Shown in pieces: positions 35,014 to 44,483 of a DNA stretch of 64,000 nt. Under the pieces are notes generated by a model that ran no database searches, was not told where the DNA came from, and saw only the letters and a list, made by a program, of their open reading frames with translations. Location of the stretch: positions 372,001-436,000 of the forward strand of contig NZ_KE384162.1 in assembly GCF_000424305.1 (NCBI RefSeq). Direction: 5' to 3'. Origin of the DNA: Pseudobutyrivibrio ruminis AD2017. GTDB taxonomy: Bacteria > Bacillota > Clostridia > Lachnospirales > Lachnospiraceae. The translations under genes and the position numbers were made by a program. Within the stretch, counting starts at the first letter, position 1; the number at the start of each line of letters is the position of its first letter.

Positions 35014-35028
35014 AACTAAACACACTCC

Positions 35029-35643
35029 TTATATTGGTACACCAAGTGCCGTTAATATCTTTGCATACGAATCTTCCTCAGGCATAAGAATAAAATGTCC
35101 TTTTATTCCTAAATCATCAGAAAAATCTGTGTTAATCATAAGTGCATTATCGCCAAAAATTCCAAACTGAACAGCAGGAACAGACAGAATGGCTGCCGCC
35201 ATATCTACCGCAACAAATGGTACTGAAGGCACAATTGTAAGGTTTGTAAGACCGGATAATGCAGACAAATAAGAGCCTGCAATAATATTTCCTACTTCCT
35301 TAATTGCAGACAAATCCATTTCGTCAAAAGGTTCGTTATACGAATCATCTCTCATCATAAGTTTGTTAACGATATGATGTGCACTGGCCATATCCATCAA
35401 AAACATCATAGAACCATCTATGTCTTCTTCAACACCAAGTAATATACCAACAATTATCTCATCCTCTGCGCCAATTGCTGAACCTAATTCCTCAACAGGT
35501 AAAAATGCAACCTCTGGAACGCTCATATCAATTCTAAGGCCAAGCATATTGGCGATGGCAGTTGTTGCATTGCCAGCGCCAATATTACCTATTTCCTTGA
35601 GGACATCAAAATATTTCTCATTAACTTCATCAAGTGTGAGCAT
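35029..35643 (-). CDS. cheC: CheY-P phosphatase CheC
   Basis: Removes phosphate from CheY and binds CheD. The 204-aa protein has two copies of the phosphatase helix: LKEIGNIGAGNATTAIAN near residue 16 and IKEVGNIIAGSYLSALSG near 115. Both keep the Glu and Asn needed for activity. It lacks the FliN domain that separates CheC from FliY, which is encoded elsewhere in this window. GGGAGG precedes the ATG. Neighbours are cheW and cheD. Confidence 0.95.
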   Translation of the reverse strand: MLTLDEVNEKYFDVLKEIGNIGAGNATTAIANMLGLRIDMSVPEVAFLPVEELGSAIGAEDEIIVGILLGVEEDIDGSMMFLMDMASAHHIVNKLMMRDDSYNEPFDEMDLSAIKEVGNIIAGSYLSALSGLTNLTIVPSVPFVAVDMAAAILSVPAVQFGIFGDNALMINTDFSDDLGIKGHFILMPEEDSYAKILTALGVPI

Positions 35644-35655
35644 AAAAACCTCCCA

Positions 35656-36123
35656 TTAAGAAGCATCATTTTCCCCAATAATTGAGCTAATCTCAAAGAT
35701 AGAAATAAGCTCGTCACCATTTTTGCCTACACCATTAATGAAAGAGTTTTTGCTCTTAAGTGTAGAGGAAGGTGCTTCAATATCATCCTCTGATAAAGAA
35801 AGAACTTCTTTAACCTCATCTACAATAACGCCCATTAATCCACCTGCATCAAGCTTAAGAATAATAATACGAGAAGCATCTGTAAATTCATCATCATCAA
35901 GATTCATTCTACGTCTAAGGCTCATTACAGGAACAACCTCACCACGAAGATTAATAACGCCTCTATAGTAAGATGGCGCCTTTGGAACTCTAGTGATTTT
36001 ACTCATACGAACAATGTTATCAATATAGGAAATGTCGATACCATAATGCTCGCCACCAATTTTTACTACAATGTATTGCTTCTTTTCTTTTTCAACTACA
36101 TCATACATAGCCAAATCTGACAT
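35656..36123 (-). CDS. cheW: Chemotaxis coupling protein CheW
   Basis: Links receptors to the CheA kinase in the signalling array. The 155-aa protein is one CheW (SH3-like) domain with the motifs YGIDISYIDNIVRM, YYRGVINLRGEVVPVMSLR and GVIVDEVKEVLSL. AGGAGGTGAGACC precedes the ATG. It lies between cheA and cheC with short gaps, so all are on one transcript. Confidence 0.96.
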   Translation of the reverse strand: MSDLAMYDVVEKEKKQYIVVKIGGEHYGIDISYIDNIVRMSKITRVPKAPSYYRGVINLRGEVVPVMSLRRRMNLDDDEFTDASRIIILKLDAGGLMGVIVDEVKEVLSLSEDDIEAPSSTLKSKNSFINGVGKNGDELISIFEISSIIGENDAS

Positions 36124-36137
36124 GGTCTCACCTCCTA

Positions 36138-38234
36138 TTAAATAACAGCGTTGACATCAAGAATCATAGCGATTTCGCCATCACCAAGGATAGTAGCACC
36201 GCTAATGAGCTTGTTATTGTCAAGCTTTCCAAGTGACTTAATAACGATTTCGAGCTGTCCAATAAGATTATCTACGATAATACCGCCTAATGTATCGCCC
36301 TTCTTACAGATAACAACTGTCATTGTATCTTCTTCACTTTCCTTTGGCTCGAAATCAAGGATCTTATCAAGGTGAATAAGAGGAATAACCTGGCCTCTAA
36401 GGTGGATAACCTCTTTAGACTCAACATACTTGATATCAGATACTGGAATATTTTCAATGTTCATAATTGAAGCTAATGCAATCGCATATTTTTCATCTCT
36501 TATCTCAACCATAAGAGCCTGAATAATAGCAAGCGTAAGTGGTAATCTTACCGTAAAGGTTGAGCCTTCACCAAGAACAGACTTAACGGATACGTCACCA
36601 CCAAGTGCTTCGATATTACTCTTAACAACGTCAAGACCAACGCCTCGACCAGAAATATCTGTAATCTGCTTTGCCATAGAGAAGGATGGCATAAACAGGA
36701 AGTCGATGATTTCCTTCTGAGTAAGATTTTCTGCCTCTTCAGGTGTAACAAGACCACGCTCGACAGCCTTATCTCTAACCTTATCAGTGTTAATACCGCC
36801 ACCATCATCACCTACTTCGATGATAACGTTATTACCCTCCTGGAAAGCATTAAGGAAAATAGTACCTTTTTCAGGTTTTCCAGCTGCCGCTCTGTCTTCA
36901 GGAGATTCGATACCATGGTCAGCAGAGTTACGAAGTAAATGCTGAAGTGGGTCACCTAACTGATCAACAACAGTACGGTCAAGCTCTGTATCCTCACCAG
37001 TCATTACAAGTTCCATAGGCTTGTTAAGCTTACGGTCAAGGTCACGAATCATACGTGGGAACTTGGCAACTACTGATTCAATAGGAACCATTCGAACCTT
37101 CATAACTGATTCATGAAGATTTGTTGTGATTCTCTCTAAGTATTCAATATTCTCATGTAATGTCTGATGATCGATTTCACCAGATGCATTAGACTGTGAT
37201 GCAAGTGAGTTCTTTGCAATAATAAGCTCGGAAACCTGATTCATCAAAGCATCAAGCTTTTCAATATCAACACGGATTGTACGTGAAGTAACAGGCTTGT
37301 TAGCTGGCTGATTCTTTGCTCCGGCCTTTGCTGCAGGTGCCTTTGCTGCAGGTGCAGGTGCCGCTGGTGCAGGAGCAGGTGCTGCCTCAGCTGCTGGTGC
37401 AGGTGCCGCTGGTGCTGCCTCTTCCTCCTTCTTTTCGTACATATCAGGTGTGACCTTTTCAGCTTCAACAGAATCTATTTCAGAAACTGTCTTTATAGAC
37501 TCAAGAATTGGGTCAAGTTCTGATTCACTAGAAAGAATAAATGAAAAATCAAATTCGAATTTCTCATCTTCGATATCACCTGAGCTTGGGTCAAAGGCCA
37601 TAATCTGACCAAATTCCTCTACTGCCTTAAATACAAGGAAGGCTCTGGCTGCCTTAAGTAAGCACTCTTTATTAATATGGATTGTGAAGCCATATAACTG
37701 CTTTTCGCCCTTTAGCTTTTCAACAGTTTCAGGCTCAATATTCATATGCTTAAATAAAGGACCATCTGCTTCGCCAGCAGCAGGTGCTGCGTCAGCTGGC
37801 GCTGCCTCTGTGGCAGGTGCTGCGTCCCCTGCAGGTGCTTCTCCACCCTCAGCCTGAGCAAGATAGTCATTCAAAAGCTTAATTAAAGCTTCATTTTCTT
37901 CTTCGCCTTCGTTTGAAGTTGCTTTTACTGTATCAAGGTAGCCCTCGATAGCATCAAGACACTTAAAAAGAATGTCGATAAGGTTTGAGTTAACCTTAAC
38001 GTTATCATTACGAACTTCCTGGAAAACATTTTCCATGTCGTGTGTAAGATGCTGCATTCGTTTGAATCCCATAGTACCAGCCATACCCTTTAAAGAGTGG
38101 GCAGCACGGAAAATCTCATTTACAACATCCTTATTTTCAGGCTCTTTCTCTAATTCCATTATGTTATCTGAAAGGCTCTGAATATGACCGCTTGTCTCGT
38201 CGATAAAGATATCCAAATATTGACTTACATCCAT
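36138..38234 (-). CDS. cheA: Chemotaxis histidine kinase CheA
   Basis: Autophosphorylates in response to receptor state and passes phosphate to CheY and CheB. The 698-aa protein has the HPt domain with H46 (AAHSLKGMAG), an Ala/Pro-rich linker (about 132-155), a P2 CheY-binding domain, and a second Ala/Pro linker (about 275-310). Then come the dimer helices, the ATPase domain (LLRNSADHGIE N-box, VGDDGGGI G1, GRGVGLDVV G2) and the CheW-like regulatory domain. The ATG at 38234 follows GGAGG by eight bases. It follows cheB directly. Confidence 0.97.
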   Translation of the reverse strand: MDVSQYLDIFIDETSGHIQSLSDNIMELEKEPENKDVVNEIFRAAHSLKGMAGTMGFKRMQHLTHDMENVFQEVRNDNVKVNSNLIDILFKCLDAIEGYLDTVKATSNEGEEENEALIKLLNDYLAQAEGGEAPAGDAAPATEAAPADAAPAAGEADGPLFKHMNIEPETVEKLKGEKQLYGFTIHINKECLLKAARAFLVFKAVEEFGQIMAFDPSSGDIEDEKFEFDFSFILSSESELDPILESIKTVSEIDSVEAEKVTPDMYEKKEEEAAPAAPAPAAEAAPAPAPAAPAPAAKAPAAKAGAKNQPANKPVTSRTIRVDIEKLDALMNQVSELIIAKNSLASQSNASGEIDHQTLHENIEYLERITTNLHESVMKVRMVPIESVVAKFPRMIRDLDRKLNKPMELVMTGEDTELDRTVVDQLGDPLQHLLRNSADHGIESPEDRAAAGKPEKGTIFLNAFQEGNNVIIEVGDDGGGINTDKVRDKAVERGLVTPEEAENLTQKEIIDFLFMPSFSMAKQITDISGRGVGLDVVKSNIEALGGDVSVKSVLGEGSTFTVRLPLTLAIIQALMVEIRDEKYAIALASIMNIENIPVSDIKYVESKEVIHLRGQVIPLIHLDKILDFEPKESEEDTMTVVICKKGDTLGGIIVDNLIGQLEIVIKSLGKLDNNKLISGATILGDGEIAMILDVNAVI

Positions 38235-38238
38235 CCTA

Positions 38239-39459
38239 CTAACCTCCAAGTTTCTTTACTATTGAATTAGCTACTGATTTAAGTGGTACTACCTCATTAG
38301 ATAAACCACCTTGTTCCACTGCCTTAGGCATTCCATATACAACGCATGTGGATGCCTCTTGCGAAATTACGTAAGTCTTTTTGTATTGATTCAAGTATCT
38401 GATTCCTTCTGAACCATCTGCACCCATTCCAGTAAGTACAACACAAATAATTTCATCAAAGCTTGTTTTTGCCAGTGACTGATACATAACATCAGCACAA
38501 GGCTTCAAGCTATTTACCGGTGGGCTGTCATCTAAATGACAATATGCAGCATGACTTCCGTCTTCGCAGATTTTCATGTGCTTACCACCTGGTGTTATAT
38601 AAACTACTCCAGGCTTAAAATACTCTCCATCTTCCGCTTCCTTTACCTTTATCGTTGAGATTTGGTCAAGTCTGGCAGCAAGTGAGCCTGTAAATCCTTC
38701 AGGCATATGCTGCACTAAAACCAAAGGAACAGATAGGCTTTGTGGAAGCATTGGCACAAATGTGTGAAGTGCCTGTGGTCCTCCGGTAGAACAAGCAAGT
38801 GCTATCAGCTTCTTAGTTCTAACTCCTGTTCCCTTTGGAGCAGGTGGCTTTTGATTAGAGCTTGTTGTAGGAGTAGGAGCAGTACCTGTTGCTGGCTTTG
38901 ATACTGTTGAAGGACTGGTTTGCGCACTACCAATACCTCTTTTAGCCTCCTCAAGCTGACTTCTAATCCCAGCCATTCTTTCGGCTGTCTTCCTGTGAGA
39001 ATCACCTATAGCTCTTGTATTCTCACTTATGCTTGCCTTAGGAGCGATTTGTTTAAAGGATCGGGATTTAGTAACATTGTGAAGAGCTTCCAAAAGTTGC
39101 CTTCCAAAGATTTCTCTGGTTTCGCCGCTAGAACGGATTGGCTTAACCACAAAATCCAATGCACCATATTCCATTGCCTTCATTGTACTATCTGCATCTT
39201 CCTTTAAAGAAGAACTGATTAGGACTGTGTTTGAATCAATCCTCTCATTGTGCAATCTTTCAAGCAATTCCACGCCTGTAAGCTTGGGAAGAATCATATC
39301 AAGTACAACCAAATCGTATGGATTATTTTTAATTTTCTTGTAAGCATCTTCGCCGTCTGCACTGACGTCAATTACACGAAAATCACTATCTGCATTGATA
39401 ATATCACAGATAACTCTTCTCATGAGTGCAGAGTCATCGACAACTAAAATCTTATACAT
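38239..39459 (-). CDS. cheB: Protein-glutamate methylesterase CheB
   Basis: Removes methyl groups from receptors when phosphorylated by CheA. The 406-aa protein has a receiver domain with phosphoacceptor D54 (VVLDMILPK), a long Ser/Thr/Pro-rich linker (about 140-220, longer than in enteric CheB) and an esterase domain. The catalytic triad appears in ACSTGGPQ (Ser), VLVQHMPEGF (His) and LTGMGADGS (Asp). It lies before cheA, as in Bacillus. No cheR gene is present in this window. Confidence 0.96.
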   Translation of the reverse strand: MYKILVVDDSALMRRVICDIINADSDFRVIDVSADGEDAYKKIKNNPYDLVVLDMILPKLTGVELLERLHNERIDSNTVLISSSLKEDADSTMKAMEYGALDFVVKPIRSSGETREIFGRQLLEALHNVTKSRSFKQIAPKASISENTRAIGDSHRKTAERMAGIRSQLEEAKRGIGSAQTSPSTVSKPATGTAPTPTTSSNQKPPAPKGTGVRTKKLIALACSTGGPQALHTFVPMLPQSLSVPLVLVQHMPEGFTGSLAARLDQISTIKVKEAEDGEYFKPGVVYITPGGKHMKICEDGSHAAYCHLDDSPPVNSLKPCADVMYQSLAKTSFDEIICVVLTGMGADGSEGIRYLNQYKKTYVISQEASTCVVYGMPKAVEQGGLSNEVVPLKSVANSIVKKLGG

Positions 39460-39462
39460 TCT

Positions 39463-40206
39463 TTACCCCTGATCTTTTTTTCTTAAACGTCGGTCTTCAT
39501 CAAAAATGTACTTAATTATTGTTTCTCTATCTTCAGGTTCTTTAAAAAGAAATTCTATACGATGTTCGTAGATTCCTAGGCCTTCTTTATATTCAGTTTT
39601 TATTCTTTTTGCGATTACATTTATCGTTTCATCTATATCTTTTGTTTTTAGCTTAAAAGACACATACATGTATCTTTCAGTTATAATATCTGCTTTCGCA
39701 TTAAACTTAGCTCCGCCACCACTTATATCTAAAATAAAGCCTTCAACAGGGGCACCGTAAGTATTACCATATTTTTCCAAATCATCCTCTACTAAGGTCA
39801 TGTTAGGAAGAAGTGCTACATCCTTAGGTATTGGAAGAACTTTTATTGGTATTAAGCATTGAAATCTGAAATAATCTCTTCTTTGTACTTTTTTTAATTT
39901 ACTATCTGGCACAAACACGTAGACTGGAAAATTCTCTAGCCTACCGCGCTTTGTTATTTCTCCTGATAATTGAAACATACCGGCTTTAGTATTAAACACA
40001 GCAGTAAAAGGGACATTCATTGGAATTGTTACCGTATGCCCTTTTCTGGTAGGAATATGAAATACTATTTCCTCTTTTTTTGTTACACCAAAAACACTGG
40101 AAATATATACACTCCTATCCTCGTCTATGTTGTTTTCCACGTCAGAATTTGTACTGGCAAATGAAAACTCTATAGGTGTGCCAGGTTTAAGTTCAATTAT
40201 TTCCAT
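39463..40206 (-). CDS. Flagellar brake protein, YcgR/PilZ family
   Basis: Slows or stops the motor when c-di-GMP rises. The 247-aa protein has an N-terminal YcgR-type domain (about 1-105) and a C-terminal PilZ domain (about 108-240). The c-di-GMP ligands RRDYFR (RxxxR) and LDISGGG (D/NxSxxG) are both kept, so binding is expected. It resembles YpfA/MotI of Bacillus but is encoded inside the fla/che cluster, between flhG and cheB, as in many Clostridia. Confidence 0.88.
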   Translation of the reverse strand: MEIIELKPGTPIEFSFASTNSDVENNIDEDRSVYISSVFGVTKKEEIVFHIPTRKGHTVTIPMNVPFTAVFNTKAGMFQLSGEITKRGRLENFPVYVFVPDSKLKKVQRRDYFRFQCLIPIKVLPIPKDVALLPNMTLVEDDLEKYGNTYGAPVEGFILDISGGGAKFNAKADIITERYMYVSFKLKTKDIDETINVIAKRIKTEYKEGLGIYEHRIEFLFKEPEDRETIIKYIFDEDRRLRKKDQG

Positions 40207-40209
40207 AAA

Positions 40210-41085
40210 CTATGCCCTATCCTTAAGTAATGCGCTAAAAATATGTGAAACACCCCATTTAAAATGAGTGCTTTCATCCTTCTGCAGTAGCTTTGAAGCA
40301 ACGCTTTCAAAGCACTTGGTAGATTTAGCTGTAGGATACTCCAAAGAAACCACCTTTTGATTTCTTACAGCCTTTTCTAACGAAGAATCATAAGCAATGT
40401 ATCCTAAGTAATCCAGATTTCCGCCTAAAAACTTTTTAACAACGGAATCCATCTTAGAATAAACAGCTCTTCCCTCGGCTTCACTCATAACCTTGTTAGC
40501 AACTAGGTGCACATTGGTTCCTTCTTTAGAATATTTTTGACTTTTATACATAGCCTTCATCAAAGAATATGAATCCGTAAGGGAACTAGGCTCTGGTGTT
40601 GATACTAGAAGAACTTCTGGTGAAGCCAAAACAAACTCAAGTACCTGATCCGAAACTCCAGCGCCCGTATCTATAATTAGGATATCACATAAATCATTTA
40701 AAAGTGATAGGTTGTGAACTAAAAACGCAATTTGTTCACGATTTAGATTATTTAGTCCTACTACACCTGAACCGCCAGAAATAAATCCAATGCCAAGAGG
40801 CCCTGGTGTAATAATATCTCTGATGCTCATTCCCTTAAAAATAACATCAGATAAGTTAAAGTTTGGCAAAGTGCCAAACATTACTTCAACATTAGCAAGG
40901 CCAAAATCCGCGTCTAAAATAATTACCCTTTTTCCCAGGCGAGTAAACCACACAGCCAAATTTACAGCCATGTTAGATTTACCAACACCACCTTTGCCAG
41001 ATGTAATGGTAATAACTTTAGTATTTTCTACTGTCCTTATATTTTGAGCCTTAATAACATTACGAAGATTTTCAGCTTGATCCAT
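40210..41085 (-). CDS. flhG: MinD-like ATPase FlhG (YlxH)
   Basis: Sets number and position of flagella together with FlhF. The 291-aa protein has the FlhG-specific N-terminal DQAENLR motif (2-8), which stimulates FlhF GTPase activity. It also has the deviant Walker A GKGGVGKSNMAVNLA (30-44), the ADFGLANVEVMFG segment and the switch DILIIDTGAGVSD. GGAGG lies before the ATG. It starts directly after the flhF stop. Confidence 0.94.
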   Translation of the reverse strand: MDQAENLRNVIKAQNIRTVENTKVITITSGKGGVGKSNMAVNLAVWFTRLGKRVIILDADFGLANVEVMFGTLPNFNLSDVIFKGMSIRDIITPGPLGIGFISGGSGVVGLNNLNREQIAFLVHNLSLLNDLCDILIIDTGAGVSDQVLEFVLASPEVLLVSTPEPSSLTDSYSLMKAMYKSQKYSKEGTNVHLVANKVMSEAEGRAVYSKMDSVVKKFLGGNLDYLGYIAYDSSLEKAVRNQKVVSLEYPTAKSTKCFESVASKLLQKDESTHFKWGVSHIFSALLKDRA

Positions 41086-42402
41086 TTAATTTCCTCCCAA
41101 TAACTGTTTTACCAGCTTCTGGGCGTTTACAATCTCAATGTCATCTGGCACATTTTGACCTACAGTAATATACGAAAGTGGAGCCTTCGTATATTGTTTC
41201 ATATTGAAGATATTTCCAAGACATTTAGTCTCATCAAGCTTTGTAAATATCAAATTAAACTTTGCAAATTCCATATAAGAATCTGCAATATCAATCAAAT
41301 CCTTTTGCTTTGTTGTAGCCGAAAGAACAAGATACACTTCGCTGTCGTAAAAATCTCCTAGTGCATTAATAAGCTTTTTGGTATCCTGTCTTTGTTCTTC
41401 GTTTTTGTGAGAAAAACCAATTGTATCAACTAAAATTACATCTAAATCTTCATTTTCTCTTGTCTGTTTTTTGACGGTATCAAGTAATTCCTCCGCTGAA
41501 TATATAACATTTAAAGGAACTCCTAAAATGTTAGCATAGGTTTGGAGCTGATTAGCTGCTGCCATTCTATAGGTGTCAGCAGTAATAAGGCCAACCTTCT
41601 TACCTTCTTCAACTTTAAATTTTGATGCGATTTTAGCAATAGTTGTAGTTTTACCTACACCTGTAGGTCCAATAAAAAATACAACCTTTGGTCGCCTTTC
41701 GCCAGGAACAATTCTGGTTGGTGTACCAAGCTTCAGTACCATCTTCTGATAAACATTTGATAATAGATTATCAAGAGAATGGCTGGTACGAAGGACCTTG
41801 TCCATGTCCTCTAATACCTGATTAATATATTTTTCCTGAACCTCGTTTTCTAGAAGAACGTTATATAGCATCTTCACAAAAACATGATTATCTCCATCTA
41901 TAGAAGGCTTTTCTGAATACCCCTTAATAGGAATATCGTCATTTTTTTTCTCATTTATTACAGTTGTTGTAGCTTTTAATGGTTTCTTGTATATACCAGT
42001 TTTCTGGACAGGCACCTCATCAGGCTCCTTAGCAGCTGATTCCTTAATAGCCGATTCCTTAACAACCTGTTCCACTTTAACTTCAGGCTCCTGCTTTTCC
42101 AAAACTTCATTTACTGCAGAAAAAGCATTCTTAAGTATGATGGCATCATCTGCAACAGCTTCAAAAGAACCTGAAGCCTTAGGCTGTTCGGCTGTTTCCA
42201 CAGCAAATGCCTTAGCATCATTCGAAAATCCTTCATCTTCAACAGCAGCAGTAACCTCATAGGTACTGCTTTTGAAAAATCCCCCAATGCCCTTTGGCTT
42301 AACAACCTTCACATTCATAATAACGGCTGCATTGCCAAGCTCCTTTCGAACCTTTTCCATTGCTTCTTCTTCAGTTTTACCTGTGTACTTATTAATTGTC
42401 AT
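41086..42402 (-). CDS. flhF: Flagellar SRP-type GTPase FlhF
   Basis: Membrane-associated GTPase that marks the site of flagellar assembly. The 438-aa protein has a basic N-terminal B domain (1-~190) with low conservation, then N and G domains. GTP motifs are FIGPTGVGKTTTIAKI (near 200), ITADTYRMAAANQL, DTIGFSHKN (in place of the DTAGR of Ffh/FtsY) and FTKLDETKCLGN. It lies between flhA and flhG, the usual trio. Confidence 0.95.
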   Translation of the reverse strand: MTINKYTGKTEEEAMEKVRKELGNAAVIMNVKVVKPKGIGGFFKSSTYEVTAAVEDEGFSNDAKAFAVETAEQPKASGSFEAVADDAIILKNAFSAVNEVLEKQEPEVKVEQVVKESAIKESAAKEPDEVPVQKTGIYKKPLKATTTVINEKKNDDIPIKGYSEKPSIDGDNHVFVKMLYNVLLENEVQEKYINQVLEDMDKVLRTSHSLDNLLSNVYQKMVLKLGTPTRIVPGERRPKVVFFIGPTGVGKTTTIAKIASKFKVEEGKKVGLITADTYRMAAANQLQTYANILGVPLNVIYSAEELLDTVKKQTRENEDLDVILVDTIGFSHKNEEQRQDTKKLINALGDFYDSEVYLVLSATTKQKDLIDIADSYMEFAKFNLIFTKLDETKCLGNIFNMKQYTKAPLSYITVGQNVPDDIEIVNAQKLVKQLLGGN

Positions 42403-42406
42403 TTAC

Positions 42407-44458
42407 TCACCCCGTTACCATACCTACCGATGAAAGTTCTACATTAGAATCAATTTCATTATAAGAAACAACTATCAAATCCTTAATATAATCCTGCGTC
42501 ATACTCTTGAAGTACATTCTTACAATAGGCGATGTTACAACAATAGGCGTCTGGCCCATTTCTTCAACCTTCTTAATCTCCTCCTCTAAGGAAGCTATAA
42601 TAGCCTTTATTCTTTCTGGATCAAGTGTTAGATAAGCACCTTGTTCCGTCTGTTTTATAGAAGCCATTATGTCTTGCTCTACCTTTGGATCAACTGTTAT
42701 TACCTGAGTTGTCTCATTAGGAGCAAAATATCTTCCAGATATAGCTCTCTTTAATCCCTGTCTTACATATTCTGTTAGTACATCCGTATCATGCGTTGTT
42801 GTAGCATGATCTGCCAGGACTTCAAATATAGTAAGCAAATCTCTAATTGAAACTCCTTCTGAAAGTAAGTTTTGGAGAACCTTCTGAATATCTCCAAGAC
42901 CAAGCAGCTTAGGAACAAGCTCATCAACAATAACAGGATTACTTTCCTTAAGGTTATCAATAAGATTTTGAACATCCTGTCTGGTAAGAAGCTCTGCTAT
43001 ATGGCTTCTAATTACTTCAGTCAGGTGTGTTGCTATTATTGATGGTGGGTCAACAACTGTATAGCCTAAAGACTCTGCTCGTTCTCGCTGACTTTCTGTA
43101 ATCCAAAGTGCTGGCAAATGGAAGGATGGCTCAAATGTTGGAATACCTGTAATCTCTTCCTCTACATATCCTGGATTCATTGCCATATAGTGGTCAAAAA
43201 GGATTTCTCCTTCAGTTACCTGAATACCTTTAATCTTAATGATATATTGATTAGGATTAAGCTGGATGTTATCCCTTAATCTAATAATAGGAACAACAGT
43301 ACCAAGCTCTAAGGCAATTTGTCGTCTAATCATTACAACTCGATCTAACAAATCACCACCCTGGTTAACATCTGCAAGCGGAATAATTCCATAACCAAAT
43401 TCCAGCTCGATTGGGTCAACCTGCAGCAGTGAAACAACATTTTCCGGCTTTCTGATTTCTTCTGCCTCTGTCTCCTCGGCTGCAACCTCCTGCTCGATTT
43501 CCTCTTCGCCTATTGTCTTGGATATTGAATGGCCGGAAACAATAAATACAATACCAAAAGCTAAGAACAATACCCAGTTAAGTGGTGTTGCAATACCTAG
43601 GAATATCATTGCTGCACCAACAATATACAAAACCTTTGGTATACCAAACAGCTGACGTATAAGGATTCCGGAAAAATCAGCAGCCTTTGAACCCTTAGTT
43701 ACAAGAATACCTGTTGATAACGAAATAAGAAGGGATGGAATCTGAGAAACAAGGCCATCACCAATGGTTAGAATACCAAATTGCTGAATAGCTTCAGCAA
43801 ATGGAAGTCCCTGGTTTAAAACGCCCATCACCGTACCACCGGCAAGGTTAATCACTGTTATGATTAAGCCTGCAGTAGCATCTCCTTTTACATACTTAGT
43901 AGCACCATCCATGGCTCCGAAGAAAGCAGATTCCTCTTGAATCTTATCTCTTCTTCTTTTAGCTTCTGCATCGTCAATTGCTCCAGTGTTAAGGTCCGCA
44001 TCAATGGCCATCTGCTTACCTGGCATAGCATCCAGTGTAAATCTTGCAGATACTTCAGCTACACGCTCAGAACCTTTATTGATTACCATAAACTGAATGA
44101 TAATCAGAATAAGGAAAATGATTGCACCAATAACAAGATTATTTCCACCAACGAAGCTACCGAAGGTTTCAACTACATTTCCCGGGTCACCTGTTGAAAG
44201 AATAAGTCTTGTAGATGATACGTTTAATGAAATTCTAAAAATAGTAGTGAACAATAGTAATGTTGGGAAGAAGGACATATCCAAAACTTCCTGAACAAAA
44301 AGTACGTTCATAAGTATAATGAGAGCTACCGAGATATTAAATGCAATCATTATATCCAAAACAAAATTAGGAATAGGGATAACGAAGAAGGTAACTGCAG
44401 CAAGTAAATATAATGCAATTCCTATATCCGATTTTTTAACTGAAGCTGCAAAATCCAT
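42407..44458 (-). CDS. flhA: Flagellar export gate protein FlhA
   Basis: Forms the nonameric ring of the flagellar type III export gate. The 683-aa protein has about eight membrane helices in its first 330 residues and then a large cytoplasmic domain that binds chaperones. The FHIPEP signature region is RISLNVSSTRLILSTG (about 75-90) with NKGSERVAEVSARFTLDAMPGKQ further on. The start at 44458 is preceded by GGGGGAG at six bases; the ATG two codons earlier is too close. Neighbours are flhB and flhF. Confidence 0.96.
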   Translation of the reverse strand: MDFAASVKKSDIGIALYLLAAVTFFVIPIPNFVLDIMIAFNISVALIILMNVLFVQEVLDMSFFPTLLLFTTIFRISLNVSSTRLILSTGDPGNVVETFGSFVGGNNLVIGAIIFLILIIIQFMVINKGSERVAEVSARFTLDAMPGKQMAIDADLNTGAIDDAEAKRRRDKIQEESAFFGAMDGATKYVKGDATAGLIITVINLAGGTVMGVLNQGLPFAEAIQQFGILTIGDGLVSQIPSLLISLSTGILVTKGSKAADFSGILIRQLFGIPKVLYIVGAAMIFLGIATPLNWVLFLAFGIVFIVSGHSISKTIGEEEIEQEVAAEETEAEEIRKPENVVSLLQVDPIELEFGYGIIPLADVNQGGDLLDRVVMIRRQIALELGTVVPIIRLRDNIQLNPNQYIIKIKGIQVTEGEILFDHYMAMNPGYVEEEITGIPTFEPSFHLPALWITESQRERAESLGYTVVDPPSIIATHLTEVIRSHIAELLTRQDVQNLIDNLKESNPVIVDELVPKLLGLGDIQKVLQNLLSEGVSIRDLLTIFEVLADHATTTHDTDVLTEYVRQGLKRAISGRYFAPNETTQVITVDPKVEQDIMASIKQTEQGAYLTLDPERIKAIIASLEEEIKKVEEMGQTPIVVTSPIVRMYFKSMTQDYIKDLIVVSYNEIDSNVELSSVGMVTG

Positions 44459-44483
44459 ACTCATCTCCCCCTTTCCTTAAAGA

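Noticed and set aside
34525-35025. GTG at 35025 as the cheD start
   Set aside because: It touches the AAGGAG site itself, leaving no spacing; the ATG at 35013 is more plausible.
37330-37420. GCAGGTGC-type short tandem repeats
   Set aside because: They encode the Ala/Pro linker of CheA; low-complexity coding sequence, not a separate repeat or CRISPR array.
42000-42100. Repeated AGCxGATTCCTTA units
   Set aside because: They encode a short Glu/Ser/Ala repeat (KESAIKESAAKEP) in the variable FlhF N-terminal domain; coding, with no evidence of another role.
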